Assembly (NCBI RefSeq): GCF_001279005.1
Contig: NZ_LGCN01000074.1
Span: forward strand, 233,003-297,002
Source: Streptomyces caelestis
Lineage (GTDB): Bacteria; Actinomycetota; Actinomycetes; Streptomycetales; Streptomycetaceae
Length of the DNA stretch: 64,000 nucleotides
Direction of reading: 5' to 3'
Shown: in pieces, positions 9,101-16,719 of the stretch
How positions within the stretch are numbered: position 1 is the stretch's first letter
Layout: each line of letters starts with the position of its first letter
Notes under the pieces: model-generated
Told to the model about the DNA's origin: nothing
Databases searched by the model: none
What the model saw: the letters and a program-made list of their open reading frames with translations, nothing else
Position numbers and translations under genes: made by a program

Positions 9101-9929
9101 GTTGTGGTTCCTTTGCGAGGGCGGAGGCGATGAGGGGGCGGAAACGCACGGGCACTTTGGACAAGTCGGGATCGAGGGAAGCGGTACGGTGAGCGACCTC
9201 CCCGATATGAGCACCACGGAACGGCTCGTCAGCGCTCATGGCGTACAACACGACCGCGCCCCAGGCGAAGACATCGGACGCCGGTGTGGCCCGTTGTCCT
9301 GAGAGAACCTCGGGAGCCATATAGCCGAACGTTCCCATCAGGGCGCCGGGCGCCGTGACCGACATGTCCGGTGCGAGGGCTATACCGAAGTCGATGATGC
9401 GCGGGCCGTCCGGGCCGAGCAGGATGTTGCCCGGTTTGAGATCACGGTGGACCACACCGGCACTGTGGATCGCGGCGAGCGCAGTTGCCGCTCCAGTGGC
9501 AAGACGCAGCCCGGCATCAGGGTCCAGCGGACCGTTGTCCCGGACCTGGGCGGCGAGTGTGGGACCTGCCACGTACTCGCTGACGATGAAGGGAACGGCT
9601 TCGCCGGCACTCCCGGCTGTCGTATCGCTCCCCTGACCGACTGGGGTGCCGGGAACGTGGACGTCGAGGATACGAGCCGTGCAGAACGGCGGGACCTGAC
9701 GCGCTGCCGTGGCCTCGCGACCGAAACGCTGCCGCACGAACGGCTCGGCGCCGCGGTGCAGGGCCTTGAGCGCGACCCTGGCCCCCTGTGCGTCATACGC
9801 CTCGTACACCACTCCCTGGCCACCTGAACCGAGCCGAGCGGCAAGCCAGTATCCGCCAAGGCGCTCCGGGTCATCCGGACCGAGCGCAGTCGACAACGTC
9901 CCCCTCCGTCCACTCCGCACCAAATCCAC
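6168..9929 (-). CDS. Ser/Thr protein kinase with transmembrane segment and WD40-like propeller
   Basis: About 1250 aa. The N-terminal kinase (residues 25-290) has the glycine loop LGSGGQGVVYEAYD, the VALKAL lysine, HRDLKPGN, DFGIA and APEV, so it should be active. A middle helical region of the kind seen before WD40 repeats in such proteins follows. Then comes one membrane helix near residue 510 (LAMLTVFALLAGLFGWF). The C-terminal half has many propeller repeats, for example FSPDGGQLAVLKG and FSADGTLLAASISDSHVQIWD. The longest frame opens with GTG at 9929. A TTG at 9896 is preceded by GGAGGGGG and gives MSTALGPDDPERLGGY, a typical kinase N-terminus, so it is the better start. The ligand and substrates are unknown. 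Confidence 0.9.
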   Translation of the reverse strand: MDLVRSGRRGTLSTALGPDDPERLGGYWLAARLGSGGQGVVYEAYDAQGARVALKALHRGAEPFVRQRFGREATAARQVPPFCTARILDVHVPGTPVGQGSDTTAGSAGEAVPFIVSEYVAGPTLAAQVRDNGPLDPDAGLRLATGAATALAAIHSAGVVHRDLKPGNILLGPDGPRIIDFGIALAPDMSVTAPGALMGTFGYMAPEVLSGQRATPASDVFAWGAVVLYAMSADEPFRGAHIGEVAHRTASLDPDLSKVPVRFRPLIASALAKEPQHRPTAQELLLGLIGELPKAADPRRALLREGARQAVATDTLTDTGTAVLPLGDRAEAAFSALGSAAQLAAREVLLRTVVPGDASDGSQDSVRTVDRPELYERRPESEQRSVREAADVLTAEGILETDEEESVRPVSAALIPAWRRLREWVDDERAGLSVHRRLGEAARGWQAHGEHPDDLLRGTTLRTCLDWLATAPFHLRPNPLEARFIVTARTAAARSVRRRRQLLAGLAMLTVFALLAGLFGWFQARESRNQRAAAELRRAQAAARSVAQSAESLRGSRPDTALLLSLASWRVAHTPESRAALTAAASQQQTAVIDLPQPAHGIEATQVLLGGGRSQVTVTPTGSSIWDLSKGREGARNPVATFDGSVGIGPAEPPKVVASRDGRLLVVPTKSGKRTAYRIVSTRDGRPLGKPVADPGGSFLPDQLTDKGDVLFSSPSGDFRLVGSSGEPIASWSEEGSISVVSPDGRYYATCVPESQEFTEVWAIRPGTPDGVRYAFSVDADPSEAIDCSSDIDFSSDGGRVALKYKGRVTVCPTAVGGEKCSDVDIGDSDVTGLSSSGTYVLAYSYNGRIEVFSSDGGPALFRRAGVAQDDDEGWLTDQVILDERAKALVYRSLQGNQILRFDLTAALSATGRPPTGEGATVSPDGSVGMYRTGYPNPRFQHLVDMRTGAKLGPVIRQRIPEFDVPDVDQRNALSADGRRLAFIDFEGPGLKGLSVVVWDIDRDRELYRVPVPEGRVVLGLSIAPDGRHVAVGHHDPGVASGKGGTIEVWDAQEHRRVHQFANLDGHGVFSPDSRLLVTTRGDILDLTTGRTRRVGFDQERTSDLAFSPDGGQLAVLKGSGWAEVWDGAVRRRLARMPRGTVQDGVNPRGDLYHPTFSADGTLLAASISDSHVQIWDVSAHLALGGPIDPTATQIDAMAFDGDVLRVLSGTRAHALDLNPDRLISTVCRKAGRDITREEWRSYVPDVPYHSVC

Positions 9930-10300
9930 AGCTGAGCCCGGGAGACGACCGGCCGGTGCTCACGCCGACAAGCCGTGCGCCTGGGGCGGCGCGCCATGCC
10001 TTGCCATGCAGGCTGCACGTACACCATCTGCAAGGACACAGCCCGGCCGGTCCGAGCTCACTCACATGCCATCGCTTCACTGTGCCAGACTCACATCACT
10101 GTGTCCTTGGCGTGCAGCGCAATCATTGTTGTCAAGGAGTGCAACTCAAGCCAGCGGCCACGGCACATGCCACCTTCCTCCGCCAGGTCTGGTCTCCTCT
10201 GAGCCGGGGAGCGAGCAGTCCACACTTCGCTGACGCCCTCTGTTCGATGCCGGCGTTGAGATCCTGTGGCTTCATTCGACCAACGGGGTACAAGCATCCG

Positions 10301-10333
10301 GACGATCGCCGGTTTTCCTAACCGGCGATCGTC
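10301..10333. terminator. Perfect 14-bp inverted repeat, possible terminator or protein site
   Basis: Arm GACGATCGCCGGTT (10301-10314), loop TTCCT, complementary arm 10320-10333. It is very stable but has no U tract. It lies in the intergenic region between two genes of the same (minus) strand. Confidence 0.45.
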
Positions 10334-10584
10334 GGCTATGCCTTCCGCCCCTGTTGTGTCACTGACGCTCCTGCTGGCACGCTGAGGGTGCTCGACGGCA
10401 ACGCAGGCCCCGTGCAGCACGAGGCCCCTGGTGCGCACCACTGGGCACCGCCTGGCTCATCGGCAGCTAAAGGCTGTTTGCCCGCATCACGATTCATCGG
10501 GCTGCCGTCCGTTCTCGACATGCTCGGGTTCGTCATCCAAGGATCCTCTAGTCCGGTGGGCGCCACTGGAAGTGCAGCGTTTCC

Positions 10585-10606
10585 GTGCCCCACCTTGATG
10601 GGGCAC
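10585..10606. terminator. 8-bp hairpin, candidate terminator of the APH/regulator operon
   Basis: GTGCCCCA, loop CCTTGA, TGGGGCAC. It lies about 60 bp downstream of the 3' end of the minus-strand phosphotransferase gene. Confidence 0.35.
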
Positions 10607-10662
10607 GAGCGTCAAAGCTGCGCCACAAAACGAGTTGCTGCTCGCGAGTAGCTGGTAGTGGG

Positions 10663-11544
10663 CTACATGATCCCCTTCCATCGCCACGGCGGCGCCCCGG
10701 CCCGGCCGCGCAAGCAGTCAATGCGGTATTGCGCCTCGCGCCGCCACTTCGGGCGGCTGGCAGCGTGCTGCGCGGCGTAAGTCACCATACGCAACTGGCG
10801 TGATTTAGCCAGGAGTTCATACCCTTCCCACTCCGTGACGTCAGCGCCATAGGTCTCGCAGAACGCGGCGTACTCCTCCGCAGACACCGCGCCGGTCGTG
10901 GTGAGCTTCACCGCGGTCGATACGAGATCCCACTCCGGGGGGCCGAATGAAGCGCGCTCGAAGTCGAGCAACATCGGGCCGGCCTCCGTGCGCGCCACGT
11001 TGCCGACCCATGCATCCCCGTGGACTACACATTCCGGCAGGCCCTTCGGCCTCGAAGCCCACTGCTGCTTGAGATCCTCAAGCCGGCCCTTCAACCACAG
11101 CCGGTCATCGTCAGAAATTGTGATCGCTGCGTCGATGCGCTCAACCAGCCGGACGAACGGGTCCAACTCACCCAGTGGCAGGCCTGGCTTCGGCAGGGCA
11201 TGCAGCTGCTTGAGGAGAACGACGACGTCGGTGACGGTCCCGATTTCGTGTGGTGGCAGCTCTTGCCAAAACGTCACCGGGTGCCCGCTGGCTACTACCG
11301 GCTGCCGCAGGTCAAGGGCGCGTACGGCGGGCACGCCTTCGGCGGCCAGCCAGCGGGCGACCTGAACCTCGCGCGCTGCGGCGGCAGACTGTCCGGGCCG
11401 GGCGATTCGCACCACCACTCCCCCGGGCAGACGCCATATGGCGTTCTCGGCGATCCGTATCGGTTGGGCGTTGGTCGCGTCGAGGCCGGCTGCGAGGCAC
11501 GCCTCCTCAAGTACGGCTTGGGTCGGCGTGGGCGAAGTAGTCAC
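10663..11544 (-). CDS. APH-type phosphotransferase
   Basis: 293 aa, a typical length for the aminoglycoside phosphotransferase/choline kinase-like fold. The catalytic loop is CVVHGDAWVGNVAR and the metal-binding segment LLDFERASFGPPEWDL. The N-terminal lobe contains VVVRIARPG. It transfers phosphate from ATP to a small hydroxylated substrate that cannot be named. The GTG start overlaps the stop of the upstream regulator (GTGA), so the two are translationally coupled. In Streptomyces such proteins often accompany XRE/TPR regulators, so resistance is not implied. Confidence 0.85.
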   Translation of the reverse strand: MTTSPTPTQAVLEEACLAAGLDATNAQPIRIAENAIWRLPGGVVVRIARPGQSAAAAREVQVARWLAAEGVPAVRALDLRQPVVASGHPVTFWQELPPHEIGTVTDVVVLLKQLHALPKPGLPLGELDPFVRLVERIDAAITISDDDRLWLKGRLEDLKQQWASRPKGLPECVVHGDAWVGNVARTEAGPMLLDFERASFGPPEWDLVSTAVKLTTTGAVSAEEYAAFCETYGADVTEWEGYELLAKSRQLRMVTYAAQHAASRPKWRREAQYRIDCLRGRAGAPPWRWKGIM

Positions 11545-12659
11545 GCCCGCACCGTAGCCGCGATGCGCTCGCGCAGGTCGCTGGCCTCGGAGAGGTTCCG
11601 GTGCCGGCCTGCGAACCGGGCGAGTTCCCGCAGGTCCTCGGCGGCCCGGTAGGAGGTCAGCTTGCCGACGTCATCCAGCGCTCGGTGGCCGAGTACGACC
11701 GCGTGCCGCGGATCGTCGCCCTTGGCCATTACCAGGGAAGCGAGTTTCGTCTCGGAGATGGCGCGCGAGCGGGCAAAGGCGTTGCCGTGTCCTTTCACCG
11801 CGATTTCGAATCGGCGGGCCGCCTGCCCGGGGTCCTGGTCCGCGTGGACCGCGAGGTCGAACAACGCGTGGGCGGTGTCGCCGTGGTGCTGCGCGTGGTC
11901 GTAGTAGGCCATCCACGGCGGATCCTGTGCCGGGTCGGATTGTTCGAACGCGGCGTCGGCTTCTCCGACCGCGCGCAGGGTGTTGGCTACGTCGCGCATC
12001 TTGCCGAAGGCTCGGGCGCGTGCCGCGTGCAGCATGGCACGCTCGGTCGCGGTCAGTCGGTCGGAACGCACCAGACCCTTCTCTGCGTGGGTCAGGCCAG
12101 TATCCGGATCTCCGACCCAGATTTCCTGCCGGGCCATGAACGAGTACGTCTTGGCGCGCAGGTGCCACTCCCCGGCTTCTTCCGCGCACTCAGCGGCCAG
12201 CCGGAAGCTGACTCGGGCATCGTCGTGGGCGTACGCGTCGAACTGCGAGGCGCCGACGACAATCCCCAACCGAGCGACAGAGGCTAGGAGTTCAGGCCGC
12301 AGGGACTCGGGGCAGGGCACCGGCAGCAGGGAGGCACCCCACATGATGGCACCGCGGGCCAGTTCTCGCACCGCGCCGCCGCCTCCGTACTCGTTGTCCT
12401 GACGATGGATGACATCGGCCAGCGACTTCAACTGCCTGATCTCGCGTGGGCGGATCTGAGTCGGGATCTCCCGGGGGGCTGCTGGCGTCACGAGGTGGAC
12501 GAGGTCTATGGGGGCGATGGCGGCAAGGCCGCTCGTGGCGAGGAAGGCGCGACGGTCCACAGGGGCAGGGCTCCCGCTCGGAGGTGTTGTGCTACCTCTA
12601 CCCAGGATGCGGCCTTCATGGATCTGAACCGGCACCTCCGCCCTGCCGGGGGGGTGCAC
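11541..12659 (-). CDS. TPR-like C-terminal part of an XRE regulator (frameshifted)
   Basis: Up to 372 aa, all-helical, with the DRRAFLATSG segment that usually links the HTH to the TPR-like region in Streptomyces regulators. The latter has repeat-like helices such as RLAAECAEEAGEWHLRAKTY. It has no HTH of its own. The HTH lies immediately upstream in another frame (12616-12945). The two join in frame if one G is removed from the seven-G run at 12648-12654; the span 11541-12945 then becomes 468 codons. Most likely one gene split by a frameshift. Confidence 0.75.
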   Translation of the reverse strand: MHPPGRAEVPVQIHEGRILGRGSTTPPSGSPAPVDRRAFLATSGLAAIAPIDLVHLVTPAAPREIPTQIRPREIRQLKSLADVIHRQDNEYGGGGAVRELARGAIMWGASLLPVPCPESLRPELLASVARLGIVVGASQFDAYAHDDARVSFRLAAECAEEAGEWHLRAKTYSFMARQEIWVGDPDTGLTHAEKGLVRSDRLTATERAMLHAARARAFGKMRDVANTLRAVGEADAAFEQSDPAQDPPWMAYYDHAQHHGDTAHALFDLAVHADQDPGQAARRFEIAVKGHGNAFARSRAISETKLASLVMAKGDDPRHAVVLGHRALDDVGKLTSYRAAEDLRELARFAGRHRNLSEASDLRERIAATVRA

Positions 12660-12945
12660 TTTCCGTTTCGGGGCGGGCTTTTTCCGTTTGCCCGAACACC
12701 ATCCCCCACGCCCGGGTGAGGACTCCGCCCGTCTGCAGGACCTCGTCCAAGCGCTCAGCCAAGTCCTTCGAACAGGTAGCAGTCCCCTTCTCGATCTTCT
12801 CGATGAGTGAACCGCTGACCTGCACCTTCACGCCCAACTCGGCGTGCGTGAGAGGGCTGCGCTCCTTACGCCAGGTCCGCAGTTCATGACCGAACCAGTC
12901 ACGCGGGGACGCGTCCGGAGTCAATTGCTTCTCGGGTCTTGGCAT
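12616..12945 (-). CDS. XRE-family HTH N-terminal part of the split regulator
   Basis: 109 aa from ATG 12945, preceded by GAGGGAC. It has a clear XRE HTH: LTHAELGVKVQVSGSLIEKI followed by EKGTATCSKDLAERLDEVL. It then runs out of frame after ETESAPP at the C7/G7 homopolymer and stops at 12616, inside the frame of the TPR-like part. If expressed as is, it would be a free DNA-binding domain. A single-base error or phase-variable tract are the alternatives. Confidence 0.75.
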   Translation of the reverse strand: MPRPEKQLTPDASPRDWFGHELRTWRKERSPLTHAELGVKVQVSGSLIEKIEKGTATCSKDLAERLDEVLQTGGVLTRAWGMVFGQTEKARPETESAPPRQGGGAGSDP

Positions 12946-13103
12946 GGGCTGTCCCTCGCTCGCGAAACGGAAGATCGAGGTTTCCGAATCAAGATCTGCA
13001 CGCGGTCCTGTCGGCCTGGCTCAATGGTTGCTCACGGCCGCCACCCCAGTACACACCGCATCCGGCGCCGGTTGGAGAGATTTCGTCGAACGAGGGACTC
13101 CCC

Positions 13104-13565
13104 GTGAAGGCAGACCTGATGGGGGCTCAACAGCCCGTTTCAGATGGCACAAGCGCTGCGGTCCGGACGCGTTCCGGAGCATGCGAAATCGACGTCGTTC
13201 TGACAGACGCTGCCGTCTCGGGCGTGCGTGACCTCGTCAGCGCGTGCCTCCGTCTGTGGGGCCTGACCGAACTCGACTGGCGGGTCACTCTCACTGCGTC
13301 CGAGCTACTGACGAACGCCTTTCAGCACGCCCGCAAGGAGGATGAGTCCTCAGTTCCGGTGAAGGTCGTCCTCACCCGGACCCCCGACGGGCTCTTCCTG
13401 TGCGTCAGTGACCCGGACCCCTGGCTCCCAGCCGCCGTCTCGGCAGGCGAAAACGACGAGGGCGGTCGCGGCCTGATGCTGATCAAGACGCTCAGCGACA
13501 GATACGGCTGCTCGTCCACTGCCCACGGCAAAGACGTTTGGGTCACGATCCTGCACTCTGCGTAG
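13104..13565 (+). CDS. ATP-binding protein, HATPase_c_2 (anti-sigma/SpoIIAB-like)
   Basis: About 153 aa. It has the GHKL N-box ELLTNAFQHA and the G-box NDEGGRGLMLIKTLSDRYG. No sensor or histidine-phosphotransfer domain is present, so it resembles the small serine-kinase/anti-sigma proteins abundant in Streptomyces. Start is GTG 13104 or ATG 13119. It is divergent from the split XRE regulator about 160 bp away. The partner sigma or anti-anti-sigma factor is not visible here. Confidence 0.85.
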   Translation: MKADLMGAQQPVSDGTSAAVRTRSGACEIDVVLTDAAVSGVRDLVSACLRLWGLTELDWRVTLTASELLTNAFQHARKEDESSVPVKVVLTRTPDGLFLCVSDPDPWLPAAVSAGENDEGGRGLMLIKTLSDRYGCSSTAHGKDVWVTILHSA

Positions 13566-13859
13566 TCGCTTCCCCTGCCTCTGACGAGACCCGAAAGGAC
13601 CACCATCATGTGCCGGCATTCGACGGCGTTCCCCGGGGCCGACACGAAGGCCGACGGCGGTTCATCGTCTGCGATGCTGCGCTCGGAAGAATCGAATGAC
13701 AGCTTCGAGTTGAGGCACGGCCCTCACGCGAGACCTCTTTTGGGAGGGCGGCGTCAGCGAGGCCGCTCGTACTTCCTGGTCTGCCTTCCGCGTCCCCGCG
13801 GGCAGAGCGTGGTGTACACCCGCAGTGGCTGCAGCGTCGTGGAGTTACGGCAGGCCTGC
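13566..13859 (+). other. Gap containing an ATG with a good ribosome binding site but no clear gene
   Basis: GAAAGGACC precedes ATG 13608. The frame it opens stays open for 960 codons, most of them antisense to the TrmO-like and XRE genes. Only the first 60-80 codons could be independently coding, and their bias is weak. Confidence 0.35.
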
Positions 13860-14342
13860 CTACGGGCGCTCCGCTGCGTCGCGCCAGTAGTCGGTGAGCA
13901 TCTCGCCCGGCCAGGCCGGCTGGCGGACGGAACCCCGAGGCCCCATTTCCTGAAAGTAGGGGGCCAGGTCAATCACCGGCGTCCCGTCGACCGCGTCGAG
14001 GTCGGTCACCAGAAGGTCGCGGCCGTCCACGCTCAGCAGCCTCGGGTAGCTGACAGCCAACTGGTTGGGACGTCGATGGTTTCGGTGGACGAAGGTTCCG
14101 GTCGCCGGCCACCGCACGTTGCCCCTGGGGCTGCGGGCGTGGAGCTGCACGTCCTCGGGCTGTGCCAGGTGGAAGCGCCACGTCACAGTCAGGTGGGAGA
14201 ACTCGTCGATTCCCTGCAGGGTTTCGAGGGGGTATGCCTCGTTGAGTCGGATCACCGACTGGACCCCGCCTTGGTAATCGTCCTGGACGCGGGTGTGGCC
14301 GCCGACGACCGTTGCGATCGATTCGACCTCGTACGTCGTCAC
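13860..14342 (-). CDS. TrmO/TsaA-like (YaeB) SAM-dependent tRNA methyltransferase
   Basis: 160 aa from GTG 14342, which follows GGAAAGGAACC. TsaA-type features are FSHLTVTWRFHLAQPEDVQLHA (read in two parts), HARSPRGNVRWPATGTFVHR, the NQLAVSYPRLLSVDG segment and LDAVDGTPVIDLAPYF. E. coli TrmO N6-methylates t6A37 in tRNAs. Small actinobacterial relatives are common in accessory regions and their targets are less certain. It sits 72 bp downstream of the XRE/TPR gene on the same strand and may be co-transcribed with it. Confidence 0.8.
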   Translation of the reverse strand: MTTYEVESIATVVGGHTRVQDDYQGGVQSVIRLNEAYPLETLQGIDEFSHLTVTWRFHLAQPEDVQLHARSPRGNVRWPATGTFVHRNHRRPNQLAVSYPRLLSVDGRDLLVTDLDAVDGTPVIDLAPYFQEMGPRGSVRQPAWPGEMLTDYWRDAAERP

Positions 14343-14414
14343 CGGTATTGGTTCCTTTCCTCGGACGAAGCTGGTCCGCGGGCTGCCATGGAGCATCGAA
14401 CGTCCGCGTCGCGA

Positions 14415-15803
14415 TCAGCCTATGGCCCGGAGCATGCCGCGTGCTCGGCGGTCCAGCGCGGTGACATGGCGGCCTCCGCGTTGCCGGACAGGCGAGAGAT
14501 CGCTCTGGATTCGGACGATGACGTCACGCGTCCGGCCGGACTGGACGCCCGTCATGGCGTCGAGTGCCTCGTTCCAGGTTGCACACGCCTCGTCGAGGTT
14601 TCCCCGCTGGACCTGGACTGCGCCGAGGTAGCCGAGCGTCACGCTGTGGGTACGGGCGAACTGCTGACGCCGGCGCGTGGCCACACTCCGCTTGAAGTGG
14701 ACCTCCGCGTCGAGGGGCTGACCTATATCGCGCAGAGCGCAGGCCGTCTCGTGGGCGAGGGAGGCTTCCTGGAAGAAGCCGACGCGGGCGGGCGCTTCGT
14801 TGGTGTCGGCCCGAGCGAGGTCTCGCTCTGCGCGGCTGATGGCCGCGAGGGTGCCGGCTCGGTCGCCGTCGGCCGCGAGTGCGCGGGCGTGGACGATCGC
14901 CAGCAGCGCCTTCTCGCGGTGGCTGGCCTGGCCGTAGCGGTCGCGGGACATCGAGGCGTCCGCCAGGGCGAGCGCCCTGCGCGAATGCCCGAGGTCGACG
15001 GCCTGGTGGGCGAGGGCGCGCAGGACGTGGCCGCCGAGCGGTCCGTCGCCGGCTTCCGCCGCGATCCTGGCGGCGATGGTGAGGTAGCGCTGGGCGGTGC
15101 GGTGTTCACTGGCGTCGAAGGCCATCCAGCCGGCGAGGTACGTCATCTCCGCCACGGAGGAGTACGTGTCGCGGCGGAGCTGATCTGTACGGAATCGGCC
15201 GCCGAGCAGCGGTACCGCCTCGTCGAGCAGGTGGCTGGCCAGGGCCTTGCGGCCGGATGCGCCGCCTCGCTGCTGGTCGCGCGCGGAGTAGTAGACCGTG
15301 AGGTCGCGGACGTCGTCAACGTCGGCTTGGGTCACCGAGCGCGACGAGGCCGGTCGGCGGCTCGCCGCTGCGGCGGGGGCAGCTGCCCACCACGAGGTGG
15401 TGGGCAGGGCGAGACCGGCTGCGGAGTAGGCGGCGGTAGCCAGCAGCTTGCGTCGGTGCATGTCGAGATCGTCGCTTCCCAGCTCGGCCAGTGCGGTCAG
15501 AGGGTCGACGCTCCAGTCGGATCCGGTGTCGGTCGTGCCTGTCGGCTCTTCTTCCAGCCCGAGGTCGGCCAGGGAGAGGCGGCGGCCGAGCCTGCGGGAC
15601 AGCGTCTCGCGCAGGATATGCGGCGCTCCGCCACTCGGCTTCGTGCCGAGCACCCACATGGAGATGTGCGAGCGGGAGATCGCCTCCAGCTCATGCACTC
15701 CGCACTCCGCGGCCACCCTGGCGACGGCAGAGGCTGCTTGCGGCTGGGACCAGCCTGCTTCACGCAGGAGTGCGGCGAGGGCGGCGTTTCGTTCACGGGC
15801 CAT
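14415..15803 (-). CDS. XRE-like regulator with TPR-like C-terminal region
   Basis: 462 aa from ATG 15803, with GAGGGGC upstream (a longer frame continues to 15920). The N-terminus is HTH-like: ALLREAGWSQPQAASAVARV, then ISRSHISMWVLGTKPSGG. A Thr/Ser/Asp-rich linker and the DLDMHRRKLLATAAYSAAG segment are followed by TPR-like helices, for example RALAHQAVDLGHSRRALALA. This class is common in Streptomyces near specialised-metabolism loci. The operator is unknown. Confidence 0.8.
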   Translation of the reverse strand: MARERNAALAALLREAGWSQPQAASAVARVAAECGVHELEAISRSHISMWVLGTKPSGGAPHILRETLSRRLGRRLSLADLGLEEEPTGTTDTGSDWSVDPLTALAELGSDDLDMHRRKLLATAAYSAAGLALPTTSWWAAAPAAAASRRPASSRSVTQADVDDVRDLTVYYSARDQQRGGASGRKALASHLLDEAVPLLGGRFRTDQLRRDTYSSVAEMTYLAGWMAFDASEHRTAQRYLTIAARIAAEAGDGPLGGHVLRALAHQAVDLGHSRRALALADASMSRDRYGQASHREKALLAIVHARALAADGDRAGTLAAISRAERDLARADTNEAPARVGFFQEASLAHETACALRDIGQPLDAEVHFKRSVATRRRQQFARTHSVTLGYLGAVQVQRGNLDEACATWNEALDAMTGVQSGRTRDVIVRIQSDLSPVRQRGGRHVTALDRRARGMLRAIG

Positions 15804-15992
15804 GGACTGCCCCTCGGTTCCGAAATGATCTTTGGCGCCTTTGGCGGCCTTCCCGTCCGCGTAGGCATACCCCTCGGGCGGGATTCGCGGTTCGCTCAAC
15901 GTAGCTGCCAGATCACTCACTTCGCACGCCAGCCGTCGGCTCCGACCGGTGGTCTCGGCTCACTTTGGCTTGATCCGAACAGGAGTTGTGTC

Positions 15993-16490
15993 ATGCGCCT
16001 TTCGCTGGACCCTCGCCGAGACGGCAACCAGCTCGCGAGCGTGCGCGGGCGGCGAGCACCCGTCACTGAGGCGCCGGCGCCGGAGCGCGATCACGTGGTG
16101 GCCGCGTCGGAGACGGTGACGCTGGTACTGGGCGAGGATTCACCACTGCCCGGGAGCGCTGCCGATGTGGAGGACCTCGTTCGCCTTCTGCGCGGCCACG
16201 TCGCCCAGTTGGGCGCTCGGACTCCTCCAGGCACCCCCGCTCTGCTGCGCACGCAGCAGCTCTGCTCTGACAGCCTCCCCGAGGGCTTCATTCCCAGCCG
16301 GGTGTACCTGGTCAGGCTCGCCGAGGCCACCCAGGAGCTGATGGCACACGTGGAACGCGGCGGTCCCGGGCCGATCAGCGTGGAGAGCGGGCGGCGTTGG
16401 CGGAAGCCCACGGTCAACGTGCTGCGTGGGGCCGTCTTCGCCCTCGCCCTGGCCTGCCTGGTCTTCGCCGCTTCGGTGCCGCGGACATGA
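15993..16490 (+). CDS. DUF6415-like protein
   Basis: 165 aa from ATG 15993. The core ETVTLVLGEDSPLPGSAADV, then LVRLLRGHVAQLG, and FIPSRVYLVRLAEATQELMA resemble the Streptomyces DUF6415 family, which is annotated near natural-product genes but has no known activity. The C-terminus ends in a hydrophobic segment (VFALALACLVFAA) that may be a membrane anchor. Its TGA overlaps the ATG of the next small gene. Family assignment is from memory. Confidence 0.65.
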   Translation: MRLSLDPRRDGNQLASVRGRRAPVTEAPAPERDHVVAASETVTLVLGEDSPLPGSAADVEDLVRLLRGHVAQLGARTPPGTPALLRTQQLCSDSLPEGFIPSRVYLVRLAEATQELMAHVERGGPGPISVESGRRWRKPTVNVLRGAVFALALACLVFAASVPRT

Positions 16491-16630
16491 CGGTGACCGG
16501 TGCCGTCGTCATCGCTCTGGTCCTCGGGCCGACGGCCTGGCTGGTGCTTCGCGGTGAGCGGGCGGCCGGTCCTGCACGAGCCGTCGACGACCTGCCGCCG
16601 CCCGGCAACGCTCCTCCCTCACCCCGGTGA
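16487..16630 (+). CDS. Small single-pass membrane protein
   Basis: 47 aa. ATG 16487 overlaps the stop of the DUF6415-like gene (ATGA). A hydrophobic helix (VTGAVVIALVLGPTAWLVL) is followed by a Pro-rich tail. Function unknown. The coupling suggests it acts with the upstream protein. Confidence 0.55.
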   Translation: MTVTGAVVIALVLGPTAWLVLRGERAAGPARAVDDLPPPGNAPPSPR

Positions 16631-16719
16631 CCACCGACCTGCCTTCTGCCCACCGTTCCCGGCCGCTGCGGCGGCCCCGATACCGCCCCGGACCCGCGGG
16701 GTTCACGGAGATCCACACG

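Larger units (their letters stand above)
9930..10662. other. Long intergenic region of about 730 bp, no convincing gene
   Basis: Frames here lack third-position GC bias. It contains a perfect 14-bp hairpin (10301-10333) and a shorter 8-bp one (10585-10606). The former content is unrecognisable. Confidence 0.5.

Noticed and set aside
10663..11544. Aminoglycoside resistance gene
   Set aside because: APH fold is clear, but coupling to an XRE/TPR regulator and lack of close resemblance to known resistance enzymes make a resistance call unsupported.
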